In this document: positions 33,638 to 42,036 of the stretch, one piece after another
Numbering within the stretch: position 1 is the first letter of the stretch
How the letters are laid out: every line of letters begins with the position of its first letter
Assembly: GCF_003675875.1 (NCBI RefSeq)
Contig: NZ_RCDI01000001.1
Span: forward strand, 310,001 to 374,000
Source: Halostella limicola
GTDB taxonomy: Archaea > Halobacteriota > Halobacteria > Halobacteriales > Natronoarchaeaceae
Length of the DNA: 64,000 nt
Direction of reading: 5' to 3'
The notes under the pieces: model-generated
The model's input: only the letters and a program-made list of their open reading frames with translations
Told to the model about the DNA's origin: nothing
The model's database searches: none
Program-made: the position numbers and the translations under genes

Positions 33638-36097
33638 TTACTCGGACTCGCGCCGGACGGGCGAGGCGTCGGAGCCGTCCTCGGCCGCGTCGTCGGTGGC
33701 GTCTCCGCCGGACTCGTCGAACAGCCCGTCGTCGGTCTCGTCGGTCGACGACTGTGCCGCGCCGTCGGTCCCGTCGGGCGTCTGTTCGCCGGTGTCGAAC
33801 TGGTCCAGTACCTGACTGAGGCGGGACGCCTTGCCGGCGAGGTCGCTCGCGGACTGGCTCACCTCGGTCAGCGCGGAGGTCTGCTCCTCGGCGGCCGCGG
33901 CGACGTTCTCGGCCTCCGCGGTCGTCTCCTCGCTGATGGTCGCGGCTTCGTCGACCATCGCGACGACCTGCTGGGTCGAGGCGGCCTGCTGCTCGGTCGC
34001 CGCGCTGATGTCCTGCACGCCCGTGTTGGTCTCCTGGGCGTAGCCGGCGATCTCTTCGAGCGCCTCGATCGCGTGCTCGACGGACTCGCGGTGGTCGTCG
34101 ATGTGTGCGCTGGTGTTTTGCACCTCCTTGGCGGTGCGTTCGGTCTGGGACTGGATGCGCTCGATGCGCTCCTCGATCTCCTCGGCGGCCTCTTTCGTCT
34201 CCGCGGCGAGTTCCTTGACCTCGCCCGCGACGACGGAGAAGCCCTTGCCGTCGTCGCCGGTGGAGGTCCGCGAGGCCTCGATGTTCGCGTTCAGCGCGAG
34301 CATGTTCGTCTGCTCCGCGACCTCGGTGATGAACTCGATCACTTCCCCGATCTGCTCCACCTCGTCCTCGAGCGCCTCGATCTCGTCGACGGCCTCCTCG
34401 GACTCGGCCTCGATGCGGTCGAGGCCCTCGATGGCCTCGGTGGCGGCCTCGCGGCCTTCCTTGCCGGTGCGGGCCGTCCGCTCGGCGATCTCGGCGACCT
34501 CGTTCGACGAGGAGGCGATCTCCTCGATGGTCGTCGAGAGGCCGGACATCTCGGAAGAGACGGACTGAAGGGACTCGTTCTGTCGCTCGGAGCCGTCGGA
34601 GATCTCCTGGATGGACTCGCTGACCTGCTCGGAGGCGGAGCGGACCTCCTCGGAGCTGACGGTGACCTCCTCGCTGGAGGCCGCGACGACGGTCGCGAAC
34701 TGCTTGACGCGGTCGAGTGTCTCCTCGATCGTCTCCATCATGGCGTTGAACTCCCGGGCAATCTCCGACATCGCCTCGTTCTCGCTCTCGTGGTCCATCC
34801 GCCCGGTGAGGTCGCCGGTCGCGCACCGCTGCATCACGTCGGCGTACTCGTCGGCCTTCGTCTCCAGGTGCTGGTTGATGCGGTCGGTGCGCCGGCGGGC
34901 CGCCTCGGCCTCCTCGCGCGCCTGTTCGGACTCGCGGATCTGGTTCCGGAGCGCCCCGCGCATGCTGTCGAAGGACGCGTAGAGGCGGCCGATCTCGTCT
35001 TTCCGGTGGCTGCGGAGGTCGACGTCGAGGTCGCCCTCCTCCATCCGCCCCGCCTGCTCGCGCAGGTCGGCCAGCGGCCCGACCGTCTGCCGGCCGAGCA
35101 CGACGCCGACGAAGCCGAGCGTCAGCAGCGCGGAGCCGATGATGAGCAGGACGCTCCGCCCGACGTTCTGCTGGACGGCGAAGGCGTGGTCCTTGTCGAC
35201 GGTGCGGATCGTGACCCAGTTGGTCGCGCCCACCTCGGCGTACGCGTGCACCTCGTCGGCCGACTGCTGGAACGTCGTGTTGCCGGTGGAGCGGGTCTCT
35301 GCGAGGTTGTCGCCGTGGAGCGACGAGTTGATCGCGTCGTCGATCACCATCACGGTCTCGCCGTCCTCGTTGACGATCCGGGTCGAGTGGTGCTCGTCGT
35401 CCTTCTGGATGTCGTCGAGGTGGGTCTGGATGCGCGCCACGACGACCACGTACTTGCCCTCCTGGTCCGGCACGGAGCTCGCGAAGGCGATAACGGGCTC
35501 GTTGTCGAGCACCGGCGAGCGGTACGAGCGCGAGGACATCCACACTTCGTCGTTCTCGCCGGCGCCCGACGGCGGGTTCGCGGTCGCCCACGGCACCGCT
35601 TCGAGGGTGTCCGTCTCGAAGCCTTCCATCGGGAACTCGGTGCTGGCCTCGACGACGCCCTCGTTGCTGTCGACGAGGTGGATGCTGAGCACGTCGTCGC
35701 TCATCCTGTCGCGCTGCGTCACCAGGTACTGAGCCGGCTGGTCGTTCTCCCGGAGCGACTCGCCGGCCGAGACGGTGCGGGTCTGGAGCTGCATCTTCTC
35801 GACCCACTCGCCGAGGGAGTTGGCCCGGAGCTCGCTGGTCTCTTCGAGGTTGTCCTGAGTGCTGGTCTGGACGGCGTCCTGAGCCTGGACGAAGCCGAAC
35901 CCGCCGACCATCGAGATGACGATCACGACGGCCAGGATCGAGACGACGAACTTGGCCGCGTACCGCCGCTGGATGAACGACGGCACGAGGAGGTTCGCGA
36001 CCTTCCCGGGGAGGCTCCGCGACAGCTCCTCGTCGCGCCCGGCGTCGGTGTCGATCGATTCTACGTCGGTGTCGGTGTCTTGATTCGCGTCAGGCAT
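33638..36097 (-). CDS. Methyl-accepting chemotaxis transducer (Htr type), partner of a binding lipoprotein
   Basis: 819 residues. Acidic N-terminus, transmembrane helix 1 (about 48-72), an extracellular Cache-like sensor domain (about 75-305), transmembrane helix 2 (about 310-332), a HAMP domain and a second HAMP-like segment (about 420-475). A long methylation/signalling coiled coil follows, with hairpin tip EQTNMLALNANIEASR and then GKGFSVVAGEVKELA. It signals through CheA/CheW to the archaellum. Three bases separate it from the upstream BMP-type lipoprotein gene, the layout of the Halobacterium BasB-BasT and CosB-CosT pairs. No che gene is present in the window. Confidence 0.92.
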   Translation of the reverse strand: MPDANQDTDTDVESIDTDAGRDEELSRSLPGKVANLLVPSFIQRRYAAKFVVSILAVVIVISMVGGFGFVQAQDAVQTSTQDNLEETSELRANSLGEWVEKMQLQTRTVSAGESLRENDQPAQYLVTQRDRMSDDVLSIHLVDSNEGVVEASTEFPMEGFETDTLEAVPWATANPPSGAGENDEVWMSSRSYRSPVLDNEPVIAFASSVPDQEGKYVVVVARIQTHLDDIQKDDEHHSTRIVNEDGETVMVIDDAINSSLHGDNLAETRSTGNTTFQQSADEVHAYAEVGATNWVTIRTVDKDHAFAVQQNVGRSVLLIIGSALLTLGFVGVVLGRQTVGPLADLREQAGRMEEGDLDVDLRSHRKDEIGRLYASFDSMRGALRNQIRESEQAREEAEAARRRTDRINQHLETKADEYADVMQRCATGDLTGRMDHESENEAMSEIAREFNAMMETIEETLDRVKQFATVVAASSEEVTVSSEEVRSASEQVSESIQEISDGSERQNESLQSVSSEMSGLSTTIEEIASSSNEVAEIAERTARTGKEGREAATEAIEGLDRIEAESEEAVDEIEALEDEVEQIGEVIEFITEVAEQTNMLALNANIEASRTSTGDDGKGFSVVAGEVKELAAETKEAAEEIEERIERIQSQTERTAKEVQNTSAHIDDHRESVEHAIEALEEIAGYAQETNTGVQDISAATEQQAASTQQVVAMVDEAATISEETTAEAENVAAAAEEQTSALTEVSQSASDLAGKASRLSQVLDQFDTGEQTPDGTDGAAQSSTDETDDGLFDESGGDATDDAAEDGSDASPVRRESE

Positions 36098-36100
36098 GGG

Positions 36101-37231
36101 TTATGGTTCGAACGGCACCTCGACGTCGCCGTCGACGATCGCGGTTCTGTCCGCCTCGATGTCCTCCTTCAGTTCGTCGGGGATCGCCGGCCCGAGTTCG
36201 GAGCCGTACACGACGGCGACGCCGTCGTCGTCGAGGCCGAGCGGGACGACCGACCCGCCCCCGAACTCGCCGTCGACGACGGTCCCGATGGCGTCGTAAA
36301 CCGCCGTGTCGATCCGCTTCGTCATGCTCGCGAGGATGACGTCGGAGTAGCGGGGGTTGCTCCGGGACTGGTCGGAGTCGACGCCGAGCGCGAACCGCTC
36401 GCGGTCCTGGGCGGCCTGGAAGACGCCGAGACCGGTCCCGCCGGCCGCGTGGTAGACGATGTCGGCCCCCTCGTCGTACATCCCTTCGGCGGCTGCGCGG
36501 CCGCCTTCCACGTCGCCGAAGCTGCCGACGTACTCCGTGAGCACCTCGACGTCCGGGTTCGCGTGTTCGACGCCCGCCGCGAACCCGGCTTCGAACTTCT
36601 GGACCAGCGGCACCTCGACGCCGCCGACGAAGCCGACCGTCAGGTCGTCGGGCCGGGTGGAGCCCTGCCCGGCGCTGAACTCAGTCGTCGTCAGCTGGCC
36701 CGCGAGCGATCCGACGAGGAACGACCCCTGGTGCTCCTGGAACACGTAGCTCGCGACGTTGTCCTCCTCCACCACGGCGTCGAAGAGCACGAACTTCTGG
36801 TCCGGGTGGTTCGGCGCGGTCGTCTCCAGCGCGGCGGTCTGGTCGAAGCCGATGCAACAGACCAGGTCGTACTCCGGGTCCGAGGACTCGGCGAACTCCC
36901 GCTGGAGCGCCTCCATCTCGTCGGCTGTCTCCGGCTCCCGGTAGTCGAACGAGACGTCCCGCTCCAGGCGGCTGCGCTGGACGCCCCGGTGGGCCATGTC
37001 GTTGAACGACTTGTCGTCGAGGCCCGCCGTCGCGTACACCATCCCGACGTGGGTGCCGGCGGTGGTCTCCGCGGGGTCGTCGCTGCGGCCGTCGTCGCGG
37101 CCGTCGTCGCCGTCCGAACTCCCGAGTAGTGCCTCCTCTACCGCCGTGCAACCCGCGACGGCGGCGGTGCCGATACCGGCGAGACCGCCCAGTAGGCGGC
37201 GTCGCCGTAGCGCTACCTGCTCCTCTTCCAT
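36101..37231 (-). CDS. BMP-family binding lipoprotein, candidate chemosensory ligand receptor
   Basis: 376 residues. The Tat-type signal RRRRLLGGLAG is followed by a lipobox ending AVAGC (Cys near residue 28), so the protein is lipid-anchored outside the membrane. The rest is a two-lobed binding protein of the BMP/PnrA group: GMVYATAGLDDKSFND opens lobe 1, as in nucleoside-binding homologues, and GADIVYHAAGGTGLGVF and FALGVDSDQS follow in order. The family usually feeds nucleosides (or autoinducers) to an ABC importer, but no permease or ATPase is here; the next gene is a chemotaxis transducer. TATA at 37257-37264. Confidence 0.88.
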   Translation of the reverse strand: MEEEQVALRRRRLLGGLAGIGTAAVAGCTAVEEALLGSSDGDDGRDDGRSDDPAETTAGTHVGMVYATAGLDDKSFNDMAHRGVQRSRLERDVSFDYREPETADEMEALQREFAESSDPEYDLVCCIGFDQTAALETTAPNHPDQKFVLFDAVVEEDNVASYVFQEHQGSFLVGSLAGQLTTTEFSAGQGSTRPDDLTVGFVGGVEVPLVQKFEAGFAAGVEHANPDVEVLTEYVGSFGDVEGGRAAAEGMYDEGADIVYHAAGGTGLGVFQAAQDRERFALGVDSDQSRSNPRYSDVILASMTKRIDTAVYDAIGTVVDGEFGGGSVVPLGLDDDGVAVVYGSELGPAIPDELKEDIEADRTAIVDGDVEVPFEP

Positions 37232-37256
37232 GACGCACCTTCTGCAATCACTTAAC

Positions 37257-37264
37257 TTATAAAT
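37257..37264 (-). promoter_or_regulatory. TATA box of the BMP lipoprotein-transducer operon
   Basis: ATTTATAA on the minus strand, about 28 bases before the ATG at 37231. Confidence 0.5.
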
Positions 37265-37411
37265 GTCGGCATACGAGTCATAATTCTACGATAAATACGG
37301 AACCGGTGAGGAATTGAACGTAGCTGGGCTAATCACCCGAAACCGGGGCGAGAGAGCGCCCTAACGATCGACGTCACAAGAACCATACCTATCGAGCGAA
37401 CAGAATAGAGT

Positions 37412-39532
37412 GTGATACGTCGCCTCCTCGTCACTCTTCTGGTCGTCTGTGCGCTTCCCGCGACCGGCGGCCTCGCGGGCGCTGCGGACCCTTCCGGCGC
37501 TGCGGGTACCGGTCCTCGATCGCCGGCGACGACCGCTGTCGGCGGGCCGTCGACCGCGGCCGACCCCCTCGTCAGAACGGTCTCCCTCCAGCTCACGCCG
37601 GACGACCCCGGGTCCGTCCGGGCGACAGTCCGGTTCGACGTGCCCGACAGCGTGACCGAGGTTCGGGTCGTGCTTCCCGAAGACGCGAGCGTGGTCTCGA
37701 CGCGCGGGTTCGATCGGGCGGACGGCCGGGAGTACGCCTGGGACGGCTCGACGAGTCGGCCCTCGGTGACCTTCGACAAGCCAGCGAACGTCACGGGCGA
37801 CGCCCGCCGTTCGGCGAACGTCACGGGGAACGAGAGCGTCCCTGCCGTCCCCACCGCGACCGGCGACGCTGACGACGGTCACGACCACAGCCACGACGAC
37901 GAGCGCGGCGGGGTCGAAGCACGCGCCGCCGAGCCCGGCGACCCGCACCTCGACGGGGCCGCCGCCGAGGCGGGATACGTCTTCGCCGACACCGGCGACT
38001 GGGCCGTCGTGCGCGTCCCGCAGGTCGGGACCAGTTGGCGATACCGCGGCAAGGAGGTCCCCCTCGACCGCCGGACCGTCGTCGACGGCGAGGGCGCGAC
38101 CGGCGGCGAGATCGCGTACCTCGGCCCGCACGAGGAGCGGGTCCGTCAGGCGGGTGACGAGACCGTTCGCCTCGTCGTGCCGGCGTCGGCGTCGATGCGG
38201 GCGTCGCCGGAGGCCGTGCTTGACTCGATCGCCGACGCCCGCGACCGCCTCCGCGTCGGCGGCGACAACGAGGAGTCGTTCTTCGTCGCCGCGCCGACGA
38301 ACGTGGCGTGGGCGGCCCGCGGCGTCCAGACCGGGCCGGACGACGCCTGGGTGCGGGCGGACTCGGGGCTCGACTCCCCGGACAACGTCTGGATACACGA
38401 GTACGTCCACACCCGCCAGGACTACGGGACGACCGCCGAGACGGAGTGGCTGATCGAGGCCTCCGCGGAGTACTACTCGGCGCTGCTCTCGTTCGAGCAG
38501 GGCCGCGTCGGCTTCCGGGCGTTCCGCGACCACCTCAGCCACGGCGCGCGAAGCCCCTACGCGGGGACCGTCATGGACGACCCGGCGACCTGGCGGGACA
38601 ACGGGGCGAACTACGTGAAGGGCGCGCTCGCCGTCGGCGCCATCGACTACCGCACCCGCGCGGCGAGCGACCGGCGGCGGAGCTTCGCGATCACGTTCCG
38701 CAGTCTCAACGAGCGCGACCGAGTCACCGCCGACGCGTTCTACGACGCGGTGAACGCCTCCGGCGGCCCCGAGGTCCGCGCGTTCGCCCGCGAGCACGCG
38801 ACGACCGACGCCGTGCCCGACGCGTGGAGCGCAGAGGAGCACGCGGACGCCTTCGACGCCGCGCCGGCGATGCTGCGCGCGTCCGTCGACTCCTATCGGG
38901 TCGACGGCCCCTACAGGAACCGCACGGTCGCGACGCCGCCGACGCTCGTCCCGGGCGAGCGGCTCACGGCTGCCGTGGCCGTCGAGAACGACGGCGGCCG
39001 TGCCGACGAGTTCGCCGTCGAACTGACAGTCGACGGGGAGCGCGCCGCCGCGCGGACGGTCGCGCTGGACCCCGGCGAGACGGCGACGGTGCGGCTCGGA
39101 ACGACGTTCGACGCGGCGGGGTCGTACGAGCTGTCCGTCGCCGACGTCGCCGGCGTCGTCTCGGTTCGGGAGCCGGCGGCGCCGACCGTCACGGCTATCG
39201 ACGTCGACCCCTCGTCGCCGCGGGCGGGCGACGAGGTCCGACTGGTCGCCACCGTCAGGAACGACGCCGATTGGCCCGCGCGCGGGGAGATCCAGTTCCG
39301 GGTCGACGGGGACGCGGTCGCGACGCGGACCGTCGCGGTCGACGCCGGCGCGGAGACGACGGTCACCGCGAACGCGACCCTCCCCGCCGGCGGGGTCAGA
39401 ATCGGCGCGGGCGATGCGGAGCGGTCGGTTCGCGTCTCCGAGCGGAGCAGCACCGGCCTGCCCGGGTTCGGCGTCGGCGTCGCGCTCGTCGCGCTCGTCG
39501 CGGCGGCGCTGTTCGGTCGGCGCGGTGAATAG
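37412..39532 (+). CDS. Secreted zinc metallopeptidase with PGF-CTERM surface anchor
   Basis: 706 residues, GTG start, Sec signal peptide (about 1-24). The zinc site is H329-E-Y-V-H333 with the third ligand probably E349 in EWLIEASAEYY, the gluzincin arrangement of the M1/M61 group. An N-terminal beta domain (about 50-250) and one or two Ig-like CARDB-type domains (about 505-680) flank the catalytic part. The C-terminus LPGFGVGVALVALVAAAL followed by GRRGE is a PGF-CTERM signal, which the archaeosortase ArtA removes before lipid attachment. Expected to act on the cell surface; substrate unknown. A His/Asp-rich loop (DGHDHSHDDE) near residue 155 may bind metal. Confidence 0.82.
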   Translation: MIRRLLVTLLVVCALPATGGLAGAADPSGAAGTGPRSPATTAVGGPSTAADPLVRTVSLQLTPDDPGSVRATVRFDVPDSVTEVRVVLPEDASVVSTRGFDRADGREYAWDGSTSRPSVTFDKPANVTGDARRSANVTGNESVPAVPTATGDADDGHDHSHDDERGGVEARAAEPGDPHLDGAAAEAGYVFADTGDWAVVRVPQVGTSWRYRGKEVPLDRRTVVDGEGATGGEIAYLGPHEERVRQAGDETVRLVVPASASMRASPEAVLDSIADARDRLRVGGDNEESFFVAAPTNVAWAARGVQTGPDDAWVRADSGLDSPDNVWIHEYVHTRQDYGTTAETEWLIEASAEYYSALLSFEQGRVGFRAFRDHLSHGARSPYAGTVMDDPATWRDNGANYVKGALAVGAIDYRTRAASDRRRSFAITFRSLNERDRVTADAFYDAVNASGGPEVRAFAREHATTDAVPDAWSAEEHADAFDAAPAMLRASVDSYRVDGPYRNRTVATPPTLVPGERLTAAVAVENDGGRADEFAVELTVDGERAAARTVALDPGETATVRLGTTFDAAGSYELSVADVAGVVSVREPAAPTVTAIDVDPSSPRAGDEVRLVATVRNDADWPARGEIQFRVDGDAVATRTVAVDAGAETTVTANATLPAGGVRIGAGDAERSVRVSERSSTGLPGFGVGVALVALVAAALFGRRGE

Positions 39533-39562
39533 CGAGCCTCGGACCCCGTTCGCAGAAAGCGT

Positions 39563-40099
39563 CTACTCGACCGTGACGGTCAGCTCGCACCGGTCGTCGC
39601 CGTCAAGCAGGCAGGCCGCCTCGTCGATGCTCGCCGCCTCGTCGCGCGACGCCGCGATGCCGCGGACGATGCCCTTCCCGAGCGGACACAGCTCGTTGCC
39701 CGACGGGTAGACGAGCGTCACGACGTCGCCGTCGACCCGCTCCGCGTCCACGTCGGGCGGGAACGCCTCGTCGTCGTCGCCGTCGAGCTCCGCGTATATC
39801 GTCTCCAGGTTCTCGAGCACGTCGGCGGTTCGCCAGTCGTCCCTGACGTGGGCCTTGAACGTGTCGAGGAGCTCGGGCGCGAGGAACTCGCCGAAGTCCT
39901 CCTGGAGCGCCGGCTCGGAGCGGTCGTTCCGCTCCGCGAGCGTCTCGAGGAGCGCCGTCACCTCCTCGTCCGGGTAATGCGACACCGGCAGGTAGAGCTT
40001 CGGTTCGATGCCCGCGGCGTCCATGACCTCGTCCCAGTCCTCCTCGGGCAGTTCCGCCTCGACGTAGCTTTTCAGCGATTTGTGGATTATTCCGTGCAT
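39563..40099 (-). CDS. HNOB/H-NOX-like sensor protein lacking the heme-ligand histidine
   Basis: 178 residues. The opening MHGIIHKSLKSYV, the segment SHYPDEEVTALLETLAE and the C-terminal CLLDGDDRCELTV follow the heme-NO-binding (HNOB) family order. In that family the proximal heme His lies in a NL-x2-(I/L)-H motif; here the aligned stretch reads NLETIYAEL, with Tyr instead. The YxSxR motif that binds the heme propionates reads YPSGN, so Arg is missing too. It therefore may bind another ligand or bind heme differently. It follows PRPP synthetase (96 bases) on the same strand. Confidence 0.72.
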   Translation of the reverse strand: MHGIIHKSLKSYVEAELPEEDWDEVMDAAGIEPKLYLPVSHYPDEEVTALLETLAERNDRSEPALQEDFGEFLAPELLDTFKAHVRDDWRTADVLENLETIYAELDGDDDEAFPPDVDAERVDGDVVTLVYPSGNELCPLGKGIVRGIAASRDEAASIDEAACLLDGDDRCELTVTVE

Positions 40100-40195
40100 A
40101 TCTCAGTTCGCCCCCCACGCACGCGCTTCGTTCACACGCGTACAACTGCGAGACTCCGGCTTAAAACTCCCGGTGAAATGAGAAGTTCCGTCGAG

Positions 40196-41044
40196 TTACA
40201 GGAACTCGGCGACCGCCGGCGCGGCGCTGACCTCGCTCGCGGCGCGTTCGAGCGTGTCGGTGCCGTAGACGGCCTCGACGCCCGCCCGCGCCAGTTTCGT
40301 CGGCGCGTTGCGAGCCAGCAGGGGGTGGACGCAGGTGACGAACACCCGCGCCGCGCCGCGGTCCTGCAGGATGCCCACGGCCTCGCTCATCGTCGACCCG
40401 GTGGCGATGATGTCGTCGGTGACGACGACGTCCCGCCCGTCGACCGCGGCGTCGCTCGGCGATATCTCCACCTCCGACCCGGAGTGGCGCGTCTTCTCGA
40501 AGTAGTCCGTCTCGCCCGCGCCGTAGGCGTCCCGGACGGTCTCGGCGATGTCGAGCGCGCCCTCGTCCGGCGAGAGGAACACCGGTTCCGCGAGATCCCC
40601 GGGCAGCGGCTCCGCCAGACACGCCCCCGCGTCGACGGCGGTCGCCGCCGGCTCGAACCAATCCGTCACGGCGTCCTCGTGGGGGTTGACGACCAGCGTC
40701 CGGTCCGCGCCGGTGCTGATGGCCCGCGCCATCGCGCGCGCCGACACCGGTTCGCCGGCCTTGAACGCCTCGTCCTGCCGCGCGTAGCCCATGTAGGGCA
40801 GGACGGTGACGACCTCCTCGGCCCCGGCCTCGCGGGCGGCGTCCTGCAACTGGAGCAGTTCGACGTGGGCGTCGCTCGTCGGCGTCGACGCCACGACGAC
40901 GGCGCGCTCGGGCGAGACGTCGCCGACGCGCGCGATCAGTTCGCCGTCCGGAAACCGTTCGAACTCCACCGGCGCGAGCGGTTCGTCGAGCTCGTCGGCC
41001 AGCGCGGCCGCGAGCGACTGCGACGCGGACCCGGGTACGATCAT
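40196..41044 (-). CDS. prs: Ribose-phosphate diphosphokinase (PRPP synthetase)
   Basis: 282 residues. The PRPP-binding loop is VVVTDDIIATGSTM near residue 210; the flexible ATP-binding loop region is near YARQDEAFKAGEP (about 87-99), and the metal/ATP His lies in NPHED. It converts ribose 5-phosphate and ATP to PRPP, needed for purines, pyrimidines, histidine (hisI, hisA, hisB are in this window) and NAD. It is shorter than bacterial Prs, as in other archaea. It lies 69 bases downstream of the beta-propeller gene, same direction. Confidence 0.93.
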   Translation of the reverse strand: MIVPGSASQSLAAALADELDEPLAPVEFERFPDGELIARVGDVSPERAVVVASTPTSDAHVELLQLQDAAREAGAEEVVTVLPYMGYARQDEAFKAGEPVSARAMARAISTGADRTLVVNPHEDAVTDWFEPAATAVDAGACLAEPLPGDLAEPVFLSPDEGALDIAETVRDAYGAGETDYFEKTRHSGSEVEISPSDAAVDGRDVVVTDDIIATGSTMSEAVGILQDRGAARVFVTCVHPLLARNAPTKLARAGVEAVYGTDTLERAASEVSAAPAVAEFL

Positions 41045-41113
41045 GGTCGGGTATCTGCGACCCTGGTTAAACCCGTTTTCGTTCTGCGGACTCGGGCGGT
41101 AACGTCTGTCTCA

Positions 41114-41923
41114 CTACGGCACCGCGATCCCGCCGATCTCCGTCACGCCGAGGGGCTGGGTCCGCCAGCCGTCGCCGGCGTCCGCGAGGAAGGTGCCGTC
41201 GCCGCCGACGGCGTACACCGCGGCGTCGGCGTACGCGATGCCGGCCACCGACGCGTTGGGCGGGAACTCGACGGGGGACCAGTCGCCGTCGTCGTGCTCG
41301 TACAGCGTCTCCGGCGTGGCGGCGTGGGCGCGGCCCAGTTCGCCCGGCGGAACGTCGCGGTCGGCGGCGGCGAGCGTGAACTCGCCGCCGGACTGCTCCA
41401 TCCAGCCCGCGCCGAGCTTGTACAGGCCGTCGCCGGTGGCGGCGAGGGGGGTGCCGGCGGCGGAGACGTCCCGAGCGTCGTCGAGCCCGGTGTGCGAGAG
41501 GTCACCGTTCCGGACGCGGTAGACGCCGTCCTCCGCGGCGACGAGGTCGCCGGCGGCGGCGCGGACCGGGACGCCGACCGACCCGACGGTCGTCCACTCG
41601 TCGGTCTCGGTGGCGCGGGCGACCGACCAGTCCGGGCCGACCGCGAGGAGGGCGTCACCGTCGAAGGCGACCGCGACGGCGGGGCCGAAGCCGACGGAGT
41701 CGTACTCGTGCTCGTCTTTCACGAGCACGTCCGTCGGCGTCGCGACGGCGAGATGGCCGTCCCGCGCGGCCACGTCGAGCGCGGTGCAGGCGTGGTCGAT
41801 GCCGTACTGTCCGACCAGGTCGTCGGAGACGGAGACGCTGGCGACGCCCTGGCCGGCCGCGACGTACGCCGTCGTCTCGCCGACCTTGTCCCCGTACACC
41901 CGCTTCTCGTCGATGCTGACCAT
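41114..41923 (-). CDS. HVO_0234-like beta-propeller protein
   Basis: 269 residues from MVSIDEKRVYG at 41923. The sequence is a chain of short four-strand blades (repeats of the kind AVATPTDVLVKD, AAEDGVYRVRNGD, AATGDGLYKLGAG, AAATPETLYEHDDGD, YADAAVYAVGGDG), about six in all, making a beta-propeller. No signal peptide is seen. The family is haloarchaeal and of unknown function; propellers usually bind partners or small ligands. It sits directly before prs, an arrangement I also associate with Haloferax (HVO_0234 beside prs), which hints at a link to PRPP metabolism. Confidence 0.75.
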   Translation of the reverse strand: MVSIDEKRVYGDKVGETTAYVAAGQGVASVSVSDDLVGQYGIDHACTALDVAARDGHLAVATPTDVLVKDEHEYDSVGFGPAVAVAFDGDALLAVGPDWSVARATETDEWTTVGSVGVPVRAAAGDLVAAEDGVYRVRNGDLSHTGLDDARDVSAAGTPLAATGDGLYKLGAGWMEQSGGEFTLAAADRDVPPGELGRAHAATPETLYEHDDGDWSPVEFPPNASVAGIAYADAAVYAVGGDGTFLADAGDGWRTQPLGVTEIGGIAVP

Positions 41924-42036
41924 GTGGGTGCGGTGGCGTGCGATCACGGAAAACGTTCCGGCGCGTCCGCCGACCCGGACCGTCGGCGTCGTTCGCGAGT
42001 CCTTTTCAGGCGCCGTGCGGTACCGGGAAACGGAAA

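Noticed and set aside
34073-37129. Long plus-strand open frame opposite the transducer and BMP genes
   Set aside because: A shadow frame of the two well-recognised minus-strand genes; composition and lack of motifs argue against coding.
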